This document shows positions 6,026 through 14,592 of a DNA stretch of 64,000 bases, piece by piece. The notes under the pieces were generated by a model. It saw nothing but the letters and a program-made list of their open reading frames with translations. It was not told the DNA's origin and did not search any database. Source of the stretch: Caballeronia sordidicola (GTDB taxonomy: Bacteria; Pseudomonadota; Gammaproteobacteria; Burkholderiales; Burkholderiaceae); the NCBI RefSeq assembly GCF_000729995.1, contig NZ_JNFG01000004.1, positions 1 through 64,000 of the forward strand. Direction: 5' to 3'. The translations under genes were made by a program, and so were the position numbers. The stretch's first letter is position 1. The number at the start of each line of letters is the position of its first letter.

Positions 6026-8274
6026 TTGGAGGTGCCCAAGTCCTTCAACTGCTGTTCGAGTTGTTGATTGATGCTGCGGACGTACGCTTGGTCGCCCTTC
6101 GACGGGGCTTCGCGAGATGCCAATGCAGGCGTGGGCGGCGGTACGAGCGTCGCGGTGCTGATCTTGGCGGTGTTGGCCATAGCGATCGGAATGTCCAGCG
6201 CGCGTTGCGACACCTGCATGCTGACTTGCTTGATGGCGTCGGAACGGCCACCCGCAGCCTGCTCCTGCAGAAATGCGAGGCTCCGGTCCCGATTCGAGGT
6301 GTAGTGGACTGCGATGCTTAACGCCGCCTCCGCCTCGGGCAGGTGGCCGCTCTCGGCCAGACTGCTCGCAAGATTGGCCCATGCCGATGAGCGCCTCGGA
6401 CTGCGGGTCAAAACGTCCGTCACGACATCGATCGCTTCCTGCTGGCGTCCCGCTTCCTCATAGGCAAAGCCCAGATTGTTTTGAATCTCGATGTCCGCTG
6501 GGTCGGCAGCTACACCGCGACGGAATGCATCGACTGCACCGAAGTAATTGGAGACCCCCAAAGCCGCCTTGCCCTCGATATTGGCCGCCCGCGCGGTCGC
6601 CCGGTCGCGTGGCGCCGCACTCGCTAAATCGGTGCGGCGGAGACGGTCCGCGGCGATATCGACGGATGACCAGTCGTTCTGCGCGGCAGCGCTGAGGACA
6701 TCGACAACCGGCACTGGGACGGAAACCTGGGCGTGCGCTATCGGCGATACCTGGGCCGGCGTCGCGGTGTTTGCCAAGGTATCGGCGATCTGAGCGGGCA
6801 CTTGCACAGGGGGCGCCGGCGGCGGCGCAACACTGGCTTCGACGGCTGCGACGGCTGCGACGGCTTGTTGTGGTTCCGGCGATGCTGTCGTGACAGGTTG
6901 CGTCGCCGGGGCCTGAGCGAGCGTTTCCGGCGGAGCAGGGTTATCGGCGACCGGCACCGGTGTTTCCACGGCTGGCGCCAACGTCGCCGTCGCTTCCAAC
7001 TGCTGCGCGTGCATCCGTACCTGCTCGTGCAGTCGCGGCGTCAGTACGAACGCGAGCGCTGCGACCGATGCGAGCGGCAGGATCACGGAGTCCTTCATCG
7101 TTCCCGCCAGCCACGGGCGGTCCGGCCGCTTGCAGGATTCCATCAGGCGACCGCGCTCGGCTTCATCAACGTTCGCGGTGTTCGTTGCCGCCATTTTGCG
7201 TTGCGCGAGGATGGCGTGCCGGAGCTTCAGAGAGTAGGAAAGGATCGAGTGCCGGCGCAGCACGCCATAAGCGATTGAACCGATCAGCCCGGCCCACATG
7301 AGCGGCACTTCGGGCAAGGCGCTGAGCTGTCCGTTCGTGGTCGCGGCCACGCCGGCGAACGCCGCCATTCCGGCCAGCGCAGGAATGAAGCCATAACGCA
7401 CGGCGCGCCTGCGGCCATGGTCTTCAGGTCCCGCATCGGCGACCAGGTTTGCCGTCGATGTACCGTCTGTCCAAACGTTGTAAGCTTTGCCCTGATATTC
7501 GTACACGATGTGACAGACAGGAATGAGGACACGCGAAGCGTTTTTTTTCGTCGATGCTGTCCAGTGCCAGTCTTTTTGCGAATCGCCCTGGGCGTGCTGT
7601 TTGACGCCTTGATCGATGATCGCGTTTACGAGTGCTTCCCCGCGATTTCCATAGGCCTCGTTAGGACGCTGGCTGTAGGCTTCTACCTCAAAACCGCTGG
7701 TGAACGATGCGCTGTAGTCGGCAAGGTCACCCTTCATCTGGCAACGTTCGACAAGGCGGGTTGTCAGGTCGAGCGAGGCATCCAGAAAACGGCTGCCGCC
7801 ATACGTGAGCACGCTGAATCCGCCGCTGTCCGAGCCGTTCACCGGACGCCAGTCGGTCACAGTTCGCGTGCGGCTGACTGCCTGGCTGTTGCCGCGGCTG
7901 TCCTTGACGAAGTCCGTGTAGTGCTCAGTGCGGTTATAGCCGAAGCTCGCCGTCCAATTTGCTTCGTATTTACCGGTGAACGCATAAGCCGGCACGAAGA
8001 ACTGTTCGACTTTCGTGAACGTTGCGTGCTCGAGCAAGTTGTCCGGCGTATATTTTCCTTCGGCCAGGTGTTGGAATACTGCGTCCTCCAACTGGTTGCG
8101 CGTTACCACTAGCGTGACAATGTGATCGGGTGTCGCGTCGATCTCATCCTCACTCGCTCTCGGGATCTCAGTCACGGCAGCGCAGTAGACGCACTTTAGC
8201 GCCCTTGCGCCGGCCGAGTATTCAAGACTCGCGCCACACCCGCTGCATAGCAGCTTCAACTCTCCGCTTTCCAT
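6022..8274 (-). CDS. Zinc-ribbon (TFIIB-like) membrane protein with TPR domain, YdjG-like
   Basis: A 750-residue protein. Residues 10-31 form a zinc ribbon with two knuckles, C10xxC13 and C28xxC31. A beta-rich region follows (about 50-290), then hydrophobic spans near 300-320, 330-345 and 400-418, a long Pro/Ala/Val-rich linker (about 425-540) and TPR-like helices (about 565-665). The N-terminal ribbon plus membrane spans next to an SPFH gene recalls Bacillus YdjG, a membrane partner of PspA and YdjI; the long linker and TPR part are extra. The start is supported by GGGAG six bases upstream. The homology to YdjG is by architecture and neighbourhood, not alignment. Confidence 0.75.
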   Translation of the reverse strand: MESGELKLLCSGCGASLEYSAGARALKCVYCAAVTEIPRASEDEIDATPDHIVTLVVTRNQLEDAVFQHLAEGKYTPDNLLEHATFTKVEQFFVPAYAFTGKYEANWTASFGYNRTEHYTDFVKDSRGNSQAVSRTRTVTDWRPVNGSDSGGFSVLTYGGSRFLDASLDLTTRLVERCQMKGDLADYSASFTSGFEVEAYSQRPNEAYGNRGEALVNAIIDQGVKQHAQGDSQKDWHWTASTKKNASRVLIPVCHIVYEYQGKAYNVWTDGTSTANLVADAGPEDHGRRRAVRYGFIPALAGMAAFAGVAATTNGQLSALPEVPLMWAGLIGSIAYGVLRRHSILSYSLKLRHAILAQRKMAATNTANVDEAERGRLMESCKRPDRPWLAGTMKDSVILPLASVAALAFVLTPRLHEQVRMHAQQLEATATLAPAVETPVPVADNPAPPETLAQAPATQPVTTASPEPQQAVAAVAAVEASVAPPPAPPVQVPAQIADTLANTATPAQVSPIAHAQVSVPVPVVDVLSAAAQNDWSSVDIAADRLRRTDLASAAPRDRATARAANIEGKAALGVSNYFGAVDAFRRGVAADPADIEIQNNLGFAYEEAGRQQEAIDVVTDVLTRSPRRSSAWANLASSLAESGHLPEAEAALSIAVHYTSNRDRSLAFLQEQAAGGRSDAIKQVSMQVSQRALDIPIAMANTAKISTATLVPPPTPALASREAPSKGDQAYVRSINQQLEQQLKDLGTSK

Positions 8275-8347
8275 CGTTGCTCCCGACTCGTGCTTTGTTT
8301 GTTCGAATTATTTGCTGTCCGGCGTTTCACGGACCAGCCGACCCGAC

Positions 8348-9037
8348 CTATGCATGCGAGCGCAGCGCGGCCAAAGCCGACGCATGCAACGCGATCATTC
8401 GGCGAAGATGATTGAGCTCCCTGGCAATCTCGTCGTTGCTGCCGGCCGAAGCCTTTTGCTGCAGGATCGTCAGTGCCGATGCGACCTGACTTGCCTCGAC
8501 CACGGCATCGGACGCGCGAGCCGAAGGTGCGTAGCGCAACTCTTCCGCCATTTGCGTGCAATGGGTCTTGAGAGTCGTATCGGTCATAGAGTGGGAAACG
8601 CTGACCAACGAGGCGGCCCACGCTGTGTAGCGGCCATCCTTTTGCTCCGTGGCCTGGATTCGGTCTACGACATTCCCGGTGACGTTCGCGAGCAACGTTC
8701 CCACGATGAAGACCGCGGCGCATGCGATCAGCAACGCCCACGAGAGCCCCGTATGACGCAGAACGCTGGCTGACAACGCAGCGGTGGCCAGAAGCACGGT
8801 CAACAGAAGCGTGGCGCCCATCGGCCCGACGATGGCGAGCCGCCCTGACTGCGTCTTGCCCGATGCGATTGGCGCGTAGGGAAGGTGCACCATCGCGCCC
8901 AGCGCCAACGCGACGGCCACGGCGCAGAGCCATGTGTCGACCGTCCACGTATCGACGGGGAGAACGAAATAGAGAACGCCAAGCGCTGCCAGCACGACGA
9001 CGACTGCCGCCATCGCGAGATGAGTTCGGATATTCAT
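8348..9037 (-). CDS. Four-span membrane protein with helical cytoplasmic tail
   Basis: A 229-residue protein with four hydrophobic spans in the first 120 residues (near 8-27, 36-52, 67-90 and 98-118) and a helical, soluble C-terminal part (about 125-229) rich in Ala, Thr and charged residues, ending in a predicted amphipathic helix. I do not recognise a family. It lies between the SPFH gene (12-base gap) and the zinc-ribbon gene (73-base gap), all leftward, so it is probably a membrane partner in the same complex. No clear ribosome site precedes the ATG, so coupling to the upstream gene is likely. Confidence 0.7.
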   Translation of the reverse strand: MNIRTHLAMAAVVVVLAALGVLYFVLPVDTWTVDTWLCAVAVALALGAMVHLPYAPIASGKTQSGRLAIVGPMGATLLLTVLLATAALSASVLRHTGLSWALLIACAAVFIVGTLLANVTGNVVDRIQATEQKDGRYTAWAASLVSVSHSMTDTTLKTHCTQMAEELRYAPSARASDAVVEASQVASALTILQQKASAGSNDEIARELNHLRRMIALHASALAALRSHA

Positions 9038-9049
9038 GGTGTCGGTCGC

Positions 9050-10108
9050 TCAGGAGGCCAGGATTTTTTGTTTTTCGGTGTTGATTTCGTCATCAGTGAG
9101 AATGCCGGCCGCTTTGAGTTCAGCGAGCTCCTTGAGCAGGCGGATTCGCTCGGCCGAACCCAGGCGCGGAGCGGCGACGCTCGTAGTTGTCGCCGCGGAC
9201 GCGGACGGCGGAGGCGGAGGGGGCGCCGAGGGCTGTACCTGTTGCGACATCTGCGCGAAGCCTTGCCCGATCGCAGGGCCAATTCCAAGTCCCGCTCCCA
9301 CTCCGATCCCCGCACCCATCAAGGTACCCGCCGAGCCCTCGTTGCCAGCGGCCGTTTCCATCACGTCGAAGCTGCGTTCTTGCTGATAGGTAAAACCGAT
9401 GATTCCCATTTCCGCGCGCTTGGCCAGCGCGGCCTTGAGCGTCTTCACCGCCGGATCGTCCTCCGGCACGTTGATCGAATGGATGTTGAACTGAGCCAGG
9501 CCGACGCCGTACTCGGCCATCTCAACCGACAACGACAGCTTGAGCGCGTCTGACAGCGCCTCGAGTTGCGTATTTATCTCCAGCACGGACACGCCGGCAC
9601 GCGAGATCGCATTTGCGATCTCGGTTTTAATCCGCGTGATGAAGACACCGCGAAAGTATTCGGCCAGCGTCGTCGAGTCGAAGCCCGACAGCGTGCCTAC
9701 GAGCTTGAGGAGGAACTTCTTTGGATCGACAATGCGCACACCGTACTGGCCGAATGCGCGCACGGGGACCATGACGCCATATTTGGGATCTTGCAGCTGG
9801 ATCGAGTCGGGCGTGCCCCACCGGACATCCAGGTTGGTAACCCGGTTGACGTACCAGACCTCGGCGGTGAACGGCGACTTGCCGCCGAACGGGATGCCGA
9901 TCAGCGTGCGCAGCAGCGGCAAGTTTTCCGTACTGAGTGTGTGCCGGCCTGCGCCGAACGGACCTTCGTACACACCACCGCGCACGAGATAAGCTTCCTG
10001 CGACTCATTGACGACGAGTTGCGTCCACGTCGACAGTTCTTCAGAAGGATATTTCCACGCAAGTAGATTGGGACTGCCGCTCCACTTCACTAAATCAATG
10101 ATCGCCAT
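9050..10108 (-). CDS. SPFH/Band-7 domain protein with C-terminal SHOCT, YdjI-like
   Basis: A 352-residue protein of the COG4260 'virion core'/YdjI group: an N-terminal SPFH (Band-7) domain over about residues 30-240, a Gly-rich stretch (about 260-285), a proline run near 300 and a C-terminal SHOCT motif (LLKELAELKAAGILTDDEI). There is no transmembrane span; SPFH proteins form membrane-attached scaffolds. In Bacillus YdjI recruits PspA to damaged membrane. The ATG at 10108 is chosen because the conserved MAIIDLVKW start lies there; the frame continues 17 codons upstream without a ribosome site. It is the first gene of the four-gene leftward operon. Confidence 0.87.
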   Translation of the reverse strand: MAIIDLVKWSGSPNLLAWKYPSEELSTWTQLVVNESQEAYLVRGGVYEGPFGAGRHTLSTENLPLLRTLIGIPFGGKSPFTAEVWYVNRVTNLDVRWGTPDSIQLQDPKYGVMVPVRAFGQYGVRIVDPKKFLLKLVGTLSGFDSTTLAEYFRGVFITRIKTEIANAISRAGVSVLEINTQLEALSDALKLSLSVEMAEYGVGLAQFNIHSINVPEDDPAVKTLKAALAKRAEMGIIGFTYQQERSFDVMETAAGNEGSAGTLMGAGIGVGAGLGIGPAIGQGFAQMSQQVQPSAPPPPPPSASAATTTSVAAPRLGSAERIRLLKELAELKAAGILTDDEINTEKQKILAS

Positions 10109-10178
10109 TTTTTGCTTTTCTCTTTCGGGCAGATGCCGAGCGACTGAAACGCCTCTCAACGCGATTACGCCTTGTTCG

Positions 10179-10193
10179 AGGTCCAGTGGACCT
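10179..10193. promoter_or_regulatory. Perfect palindrome upstream of the SPFH operon
   Basis: AGGTCCA-G-TGGACCT, a perfect 15-base palindrome about 70 bases before the SPFH start. It is well placed to be an operator for the four-gene operon. No regulator is encoded nearby in the island. Confidence 0.4.
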
Positions 10194-10909
10194 GTTGTTT
10201 TAGCCGCTGCTGATTATCTGTCTTGTGCAAAGCGGACGGCAGCCGAGCGGCGCGAATCAAGGAACTACTGCTTCGATAACGGCATAATTCCTATCAACTT
10301 GAGAGGTAATTTTGAGGATCGTGCCGTGGTCACTTTGTTGTCATGCGCGGCCAGGCGGTTAGCCGCGCACCTCGAAACGAGAAACGTCGTCTTTCGCCAG
10401 CGCAAGATGAGTCTCCAAGCCATCGCCCTCTGCTCGGCAGCAATGCGCACAAGTCATCACCAGCAACTCGAGGCCGACGCGCCGGCACGTGCAGATGAAG
10501 ATTGGCGAAGGATTCGTAGCATTTCTTGAAAGGAGCGCACTCCGGTGGTTTTCGCTTGCGTAGATCCACCATCTATTCTGCAGTCGTGTTGAAGGGGAAA
10601 CGAAACGTGGGCATTTAGGCCGTCTGCGGATGACATCAATCAGCGAGGCGTAGTCCCAACGGGTCGCATCACTGCCCAAGCGGAACTGCTAACGCCGGTG
10701 TCGTCCATCGACTGACGTGCGGGCCGAGCAGGCAGCCGCCGGCCTGAGCAAAAGGGGCACGGCGGGCGTGCTTCGTTCAACATGGTTTACTCCGCCATGC
10801 GCCCGTAGGTGTGTGGAACAAGCGACAAAATGTCAGGGTCAACGTCACAAACTGCCCGGCACATATTTGCAAGTAAGCATTGGCTATCGACATCGGGCCA
10901 AGTCATGCG
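10194..10909. other. Gene-poor stretch within the island
   Basis: About 700 bases upstream of the SPFH operon. Frames of up to about 110 codons occur on both strands, but none has a ribosome site or a recognisable product, and the text reads like decayed coding DNA. The operon promoter should lie at its left end. Confidence 0.4.
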
Positions 10910-11329
10910 CTAGGGCATGGAGCGCAATCGCTCGACCGTCGCGATTGCATCCGCGCGATGTTCGCCGAGAAACATTCCGGCAAAGCTATACGCGTCCTTC
11001 CAATTGGGAAACGCCATTGCAAACTTCACTAATTTTTCTTCGAGTTTGTGCAGTACCTCGTCGGTGGGTGTCGCCTCGCCGACAATGCCATCAATAACCA
11101 TCGCCTGAACAGTCGATTTGAGCGAAGCCAGGAACCGCGAGTACGATTCGACGCCTTTGTCTCTTCCAAAAAACGTTTTTTTGTTCGCATTCTTTACGGT
11201 CTCCGCCATCGTCGTGACGAGTCTCTGAAGAGCATTGAATGTGTGCGGAGTCGCGATCTGCAACTGCTCTGCGAACATGCGGATGGGAGTTGTAACTTGC
11301 AAATCAACAAAAGTGCGGATGCTGCTCAC
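10910..11329 (-). CDS. Hypothetical helical protein (139 aa)
   Basis: A 139-residue soluble, mostly helical protein starting at GTG, with a very good ribosome site (AAGGAGG five to ten bases upstream). It has no signal peptide, Cys or transmembrane span; charged and hydrophobic residues alternate as in helical bundles (for example LHKLEEKLVKFAMAF). I do not recognise a family. It is on the same strand as the SPFH operon but 800 bases upstream of it, so it is probably transcribed separately. Confidence 0.6.
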   Translation of the reverse strand: MSSIRTFVDLQVTTPIRMFAEQLQIATPHTFNALQRLVTTMAETVKNANKKTFFGRDKGVESYSRFLASLKSTVQAMVIDGIVGEATPTDEVLHKLEEKLVKFAMAFPNWKDAYSFAGMFLGEHRADAIATVERLRSMP

Positions 11330-11987
11330 GCTTCCTCCTTGAGATTGTCTTATTCCCTAGGCTTCGTCATTACTATCCGGCTCTACCGATGAATGACCAA
11401 ACAGTCGGGTCAGGCTCGGATCTCGACTTTGCCGCAAGCATCGGCAATGCCGATTCGCAATGCAAATTGGCTCGATAGACATGTTCTGCCCTCTGTGGCG
11501 CTTATTTACCGTTAAACGGCACAAGGCGCCTTGCGGTGTAACGTTCGGCGGCAACTTGACCTCGACCGTTACGACGAACGTAGGTTGCCACGAGCCTGGA
11601 GGCATCGTACGTGCGACCTCGCGCATACCGGCGACGCAATCGCCTTTCTTTGGTGTGCGCGAGATACGAGCAGGACTGCGATCCATCGCAGAGCGTTTAG
11701 TGTTTCGGGTAGCCGGCACATATGCGTCGTCCCATGGTGCGTGCCATTGGCAGGTGCTTCGCTCACTCCTCTGCCGTGTCGACTTGGACCTCACGCGCCT
11801 GATCGTCTGACGGGTCGCGTTGTTGCTTATACGGTCTTTTTCTCTCTTTACGGCTCGGCTCGACTTTGGAGGACCAGTTTCCGCTCCGCATAGCATTTAC
11901 TTGATGAACAGGATCCTAACGTTGAAATCGCCGTTACTAAGCTATCGCATGGCACTTTGTTGGTGTCCCCGCCTTCGAGCGCAGTAA
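11330..11987. other. Gene-poor stretch within the island
   Basis: About 650 bases. Open frames at 11357-11896 (minus) and 11460-11810 (plus) overlap each other, have no ribosome sites and give no recognisable protein. I see no supported gene. Confidence 0.4.
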
Positions 11988-12012
11988 TGAAAAAGCCCCG
12001 AATTGCGGGGCT
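11988..12012 (-). terminator. Rho-independent terminator
   Basis: On the minus strand AGCCCCG, five bases, CGGGGCT, then a T-rich run. It lies 24 bases past the stop of the leftward gene at 12036-12692. Confidence 0.75.
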
Positions 12013-12035
12013 CCGTTTGTTTCTGGCAGAATTAT

Positions 12036-12692
12036 TCAATAATCGTGTCCGAGGTAGACCGTTACAACCTTGTCTTTCACCGGGTCATAATCACAACGGT
12101 ACACGGCACCTAAGTAACCACCATACTGCTGCAACAATTCTATGTTCCGACCGAAATACGAAATTGTCTTATGTGTTTCGTCCGTCCAATCGAAGCGCGA
12201 AAACATCGGGGATGAATCATTAGTCGTCCACTGTGCGCCATATCTCGCCGCTCGCTCTAGCAACGGTGCGCAAGCAATGTTCGCTTGCGATTGATGTCGC
12301 TTGCCCCAGCAGTGCCCATCCTTACGGCAGCCAGCTTCTAACGAGGCTTCTAGTTCTGCTGAAGCCTTCAATTGCGCAGCAGTTAGCGGGGTTTCTCCAA
12401 CAACGGACGCCGCCGCTTGTTCAGCAACAGACGCCGCCGCTACTACACTAGCGCGTGAAACTGCATTGTTATATGCGGGTTCTGCTTCAGATGTTTGTAT
12501 CGTGGGAGTGTGTGGCGGATCGTCGGTACTGCGGGTTGCTATCCCCATCACAGTAGCCGCGACCACCGCTGCGCCAATGACGCCAATAACCCAATCCGAC
12601 GCTCGATTAAACTTACTTTTACCGCCCTTCAATTCCACCACTTCGACCCCTGTTGGTTTCGCGTTCTGAGCGCGAAACGTTCGCGCTCGCAT
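12036..12692 (-). CDS. Hypothetical single-span membrane protein
   Basis: A protein of up to 218 residues. It has a basic N-terminus, one hydrophobic span (about 34-51, WVIGVIGAAVVAATVMGI), an Ala/Ser-rich middle and a C-terminal domain (about 138-218) with conserved-looking Cys, Trp and aromatic residues. I recall a C-terminal domain of this look in hypothetical proteins of Pseudomonas and Burkholderia; no function is known. The ATG at 12692 has no ribosome site; a GTG about 17 codons further in, preceded by AGGGG, is an alternative start. It is the island gene nearest to tRNA-Lys, where an integrase would be expected, but it is not one. Confidence 0.6.
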   Translation of the reverse strand: MRARTFRAQNAKPTGVEVVELKGGKSKFNRASDWVIGVIGAAVVAATVMGIATRSTDDPPHTPTIQTSEAEPAYNNAVSRASVVAAASVAEQAAASVVGETPLTAAQLKASAELEASLEAGCRKDGHCWGKRHQSQANIACAPLLERAARYGAQWTTNDSSPMFSRFDWTDETHKTISYFGRNIELLQQYGGYLGAVYRCDYDPVKDKVVTVYLGHDY

Positions 12693-12914
12693 GAGGGTCG
12701 AAAGTTAATACGAAGCAGATATCTCATAAATCAGCAGATGCCTATTCGCCCAAAAGGCCAAGTCACGCGTCAACGTTCGCAGATAGCTCGCATCGATCAC
12801 GGTGCCGATGCAAGGTCGGAACCGCATCGTTGGCCAGTGTTTGCGGAAATTGACGGAGTAATTTTGAGCAAGATATTTTTCGTGAATGTAACCCCGGCGT
12901 TACCCCGACCAAAA

Positions 12915-12943
12915 CGAAAAAGGCTCCCGATCCTCTGGGAGCC
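12915..12943 (-). terminator. Terminator behind tRNA-Lys
   Basis: On the minus strand GGCTCCC, eight bases, GGGAGCC and five T. It starts 11 bases after the tRNA 3' end. Confidence 0.8.
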
Positions 12944-12953
12944 TTACGTGTCT

Positions 12954-13029
12954 TGGTGGGGCGTGACAGATTCGAACTGTCGACCTACGGATTAAGAGTC
13001 CGCTGCTCTACCAGCTGAGCTAACGCCCC
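12954..13029 (-). tRNA. tRNA-Lys (anticodon CUU)
   Basis: A 76-base tRNA with encoded CCA. The acceptor GGGGCGT pairs with ACGCCCC; the D-arm is GCTC/GAGC, the anticodon loop CTCTTAA gives CUU, and the T-arm is GACAG-TTCGAAT-CTGTC. It is on the minus strand with its own terminator. Its T-arm region is repeated at 4992-5015. Confidence 0.97.
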
Positions 13030-13288
13030 GAAAAACTGAATCCGAATTATAGCGACGTTTTCGCCGATTGCGCAACTGTCCGCAACGCAAAACCTGAAAA
13101 AACCGTCTCGCAGACGCCTGAAAGCCTTGCCGCACCTCGTACGGGCGCGCATCGATCATCCCAAAATAGCCTCGCTTCGGGCAATTGTCACGAGCCGTTA
13201 TCATGACGGACGCATGAAACACGCACTCGTTGCGGCCCCGGCAAACGCACGAAAGTAGCCACGAGACCAACGTCACCAAACCAAATCC

Positions 13289-13693
13289 ATGGACGAATCC
13301 GCTATCCGCGCTTTGCTCGACACCACCTTCGCGCCGTGGATCCGCGACCTGGGCCTGAAGCCGGAAAGCTCCTCCGATACCAGCGTTACCCTGCGCCTGC
13401 CAAACGCGGACAAACTCCGCCACGTGGGCGGCGTGATCTGCGGCCAGGTTTTCATGGCCGCCGCTGACACCGCCATGATCGTCGCGATCGCACACGTGCT
13501 AGGCGGTTTCCAGCCGATGACCACCGTCTCGTTAACAACAAGCTTCCTGCGCCCGGTAAAAGCCGGTGATGTCCTGGTCACGGCCAATATCCTGCGCCGC
13601 GGCCGCAACCTGATCTTCGGCGAAATCGAAGTCCACGACGAAACCGGCGCACTCGCTGCTCACGCGACCACCACGGTCATGCTTCTCACATAA
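13289..13693 (+). CDS. PaaI-like hotdog-fold thioesterase
   Basis: A 134-residue protein of the PaaI/YbgC hotdog superfamily, which hydrolyses acyl-CoA thioesters. The central helix segment is HVGGVICGQVFMAAADTAM; the Asp of the AADTAM turn matches the catalytic acid region of PaaI-type enzymes, and the C-terminal strands (DVLVTANILRRGRNLIF, then FGEIEV) complete the fold. The substrate cannot be read from the sequence. It is followed after seven bases by a patatin-like lipase gene and then an OsmC gene, in one likely transcript. Confidence 0.85.
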   Translation: MDESAIRALLDTTFAPWIRDLGLKPESSSDTSVTLRLPNADKLRHVGGVICGQVFMAAADTAMIVAIAHVLGGFQPMTTVSLTTSFLRPVKAGDVLVTANILRRGRNLIFGEIEVHDETGALAAHATTTVMLLT

Positions 13694-13700
13694 AAAACCT

Positions 13701-14576
13701 ATGTTCGATCAAGTCGTATTCGCCGGCGGCGGCAACCGCTGCTGGTGGCAAGCCGGTTTCTGGGACGTCGTCCAGCCGGAACTCAAGCTGCGCCCGCGCG
13801 TGATTACCAGCATCTCGGCCGGCGCGGCCACGGCCTGCATGCTGTACATGAACCGCTCCGAGTGGGTAATGGACTACTACGCGCACGTGCTGCGCGACAA
13901 CCCGAAGAACGCGTATTGGGGCAATTTGTTGCGCAGCGAATCGGTGTTTCCTCACTATCGGATCTACCGGCAGGCACTACTCGATATCTACGGCGCCGAG
14001 TTTGCATCGCTGCAAGACGCGCCGGAGATTCGTATCGGCGTATCGCATTTACCGCGTTGGCTAGGCGCACGAAGCGCCGTGGCTGCAGGGTTGATCGCCT
14101 ATAACATCGAAAAGTACGTGCGCAAGAAGCTGCATCCCACGCTCGGTCAGTCCCTCGGCTTCCATCCCGAATTCGTGAAGGCGCAAGAGTGCGCGAGCGT
14201 CGATGATCTCGCCGACCTGATCCTGCAATCGTCGTGTACGCCGCCATTCACGCCGGTGATGCACCGGCACGGCCGCCCGGTGCTCGATGGCGGCATGGTC
14301 GACAATGTGCCGGTCGGCGCGCTGGATGCATCGCCGGGACTGGTTCTCGTGATGGTGACGCGCGTGTATCCGCGGCCGCAGATGTTTGTCGTGGAGCACG
14401 GCGCGAACCGCGACCAGCGTCGCGTTTATGTGCAGCCATCCCGCAAGGTGCCCATTTCGGCATGGGATTACACGAGTCCGTCGCTGATGCGGCCCGCGTA
14501 CGACCTGGGCCGTGCCGACGGCGAGCAATTCCTGACCCGTTTGCCCGACCTGCTCGGCGCAGCGGCGCATCTCTAA
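13701..14576 (+). CDS. Patatin-like phospholipase family protein
   Basis: A 291-residue protein. It has the oxyanion-hole motif GGGNRCWW (about residues 9-16), a nucleophile elbow SISAGA (Ser near 40 in the GxSxG-like turn) and the catalytic-dyad motif LDGG (about 196-199, Asp), the three signatures of bacterial patatin lipases, in the right order and spacing. Such enzymes release fatty acids from phospholipids or acylglycerols. There is no signal peptide, so it is probably cytoplasmic or peripheral. Neighbours are a thioesterase and an OsmC protein; a joint lipid-turnover role is only suggested. Confidence 0.85.
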   Translation: MFDQVVFAGGGNRCWWQAGFWDVVQPELKLRPRVITSISAGAATACMLYMNRSEWVMDYYAHVLRDNPKNAYWGNLLRSESVFPHYRIYRQALLDIYGAEFASLQDAPEIRIGVSHLPRWLGARSAVAAGLIAYNIEKYVRKKLHPTLGQSLGFHPEFVKAQECASVDDLADLILQSSCTPPFTPVMHRHGRPVLDGGMVDNVPVGALDASPGLVLVMVTRVYPRPQMFVVEHGANRDQRRVYVQPSRKVPISAWDYTSPSLMRPAYDLGRADGEQFLTRLPDLLGAAAHL

Positions 14577-14592
14577 AAGGAGTATCGAACCG

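Larger units (their letters stand above)
4992..13029. mobile_element. Candidate genomic island between tRNA-Lys and its T-arm repeat
   Basis: An 8-kb segment bounded on the right by the 3' end of intact tRNA-Lys and on the left by a 24-base repeat of that end. All its supported intact genes read leftward; it holds an IS256-type transposase remnant, two gene-poor stretches and several genes I cannot place in core metabolism, while both flanks are ordinary chromosome. No integrase is visible, so if this is an island it is immobile now. Island status is inference from the repeat and content. Confidence 0.5.

Noticed and set aside
5342-6382. A 346-codon frame running upstream of the lipoprotein
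   Set aside because: The upstream 119 codons overlap the zinc-ribbon gene in another frame and have no homology; the lipoprotein starts at the ATG that overlaps the upstream stop.
10194-10909. Possible integrase or resolvase remnant in the gene-poor island stretch
   Set aside because: I found no integrase active-site motif (R..HxxR..Y) or resolvase signature in any frame.
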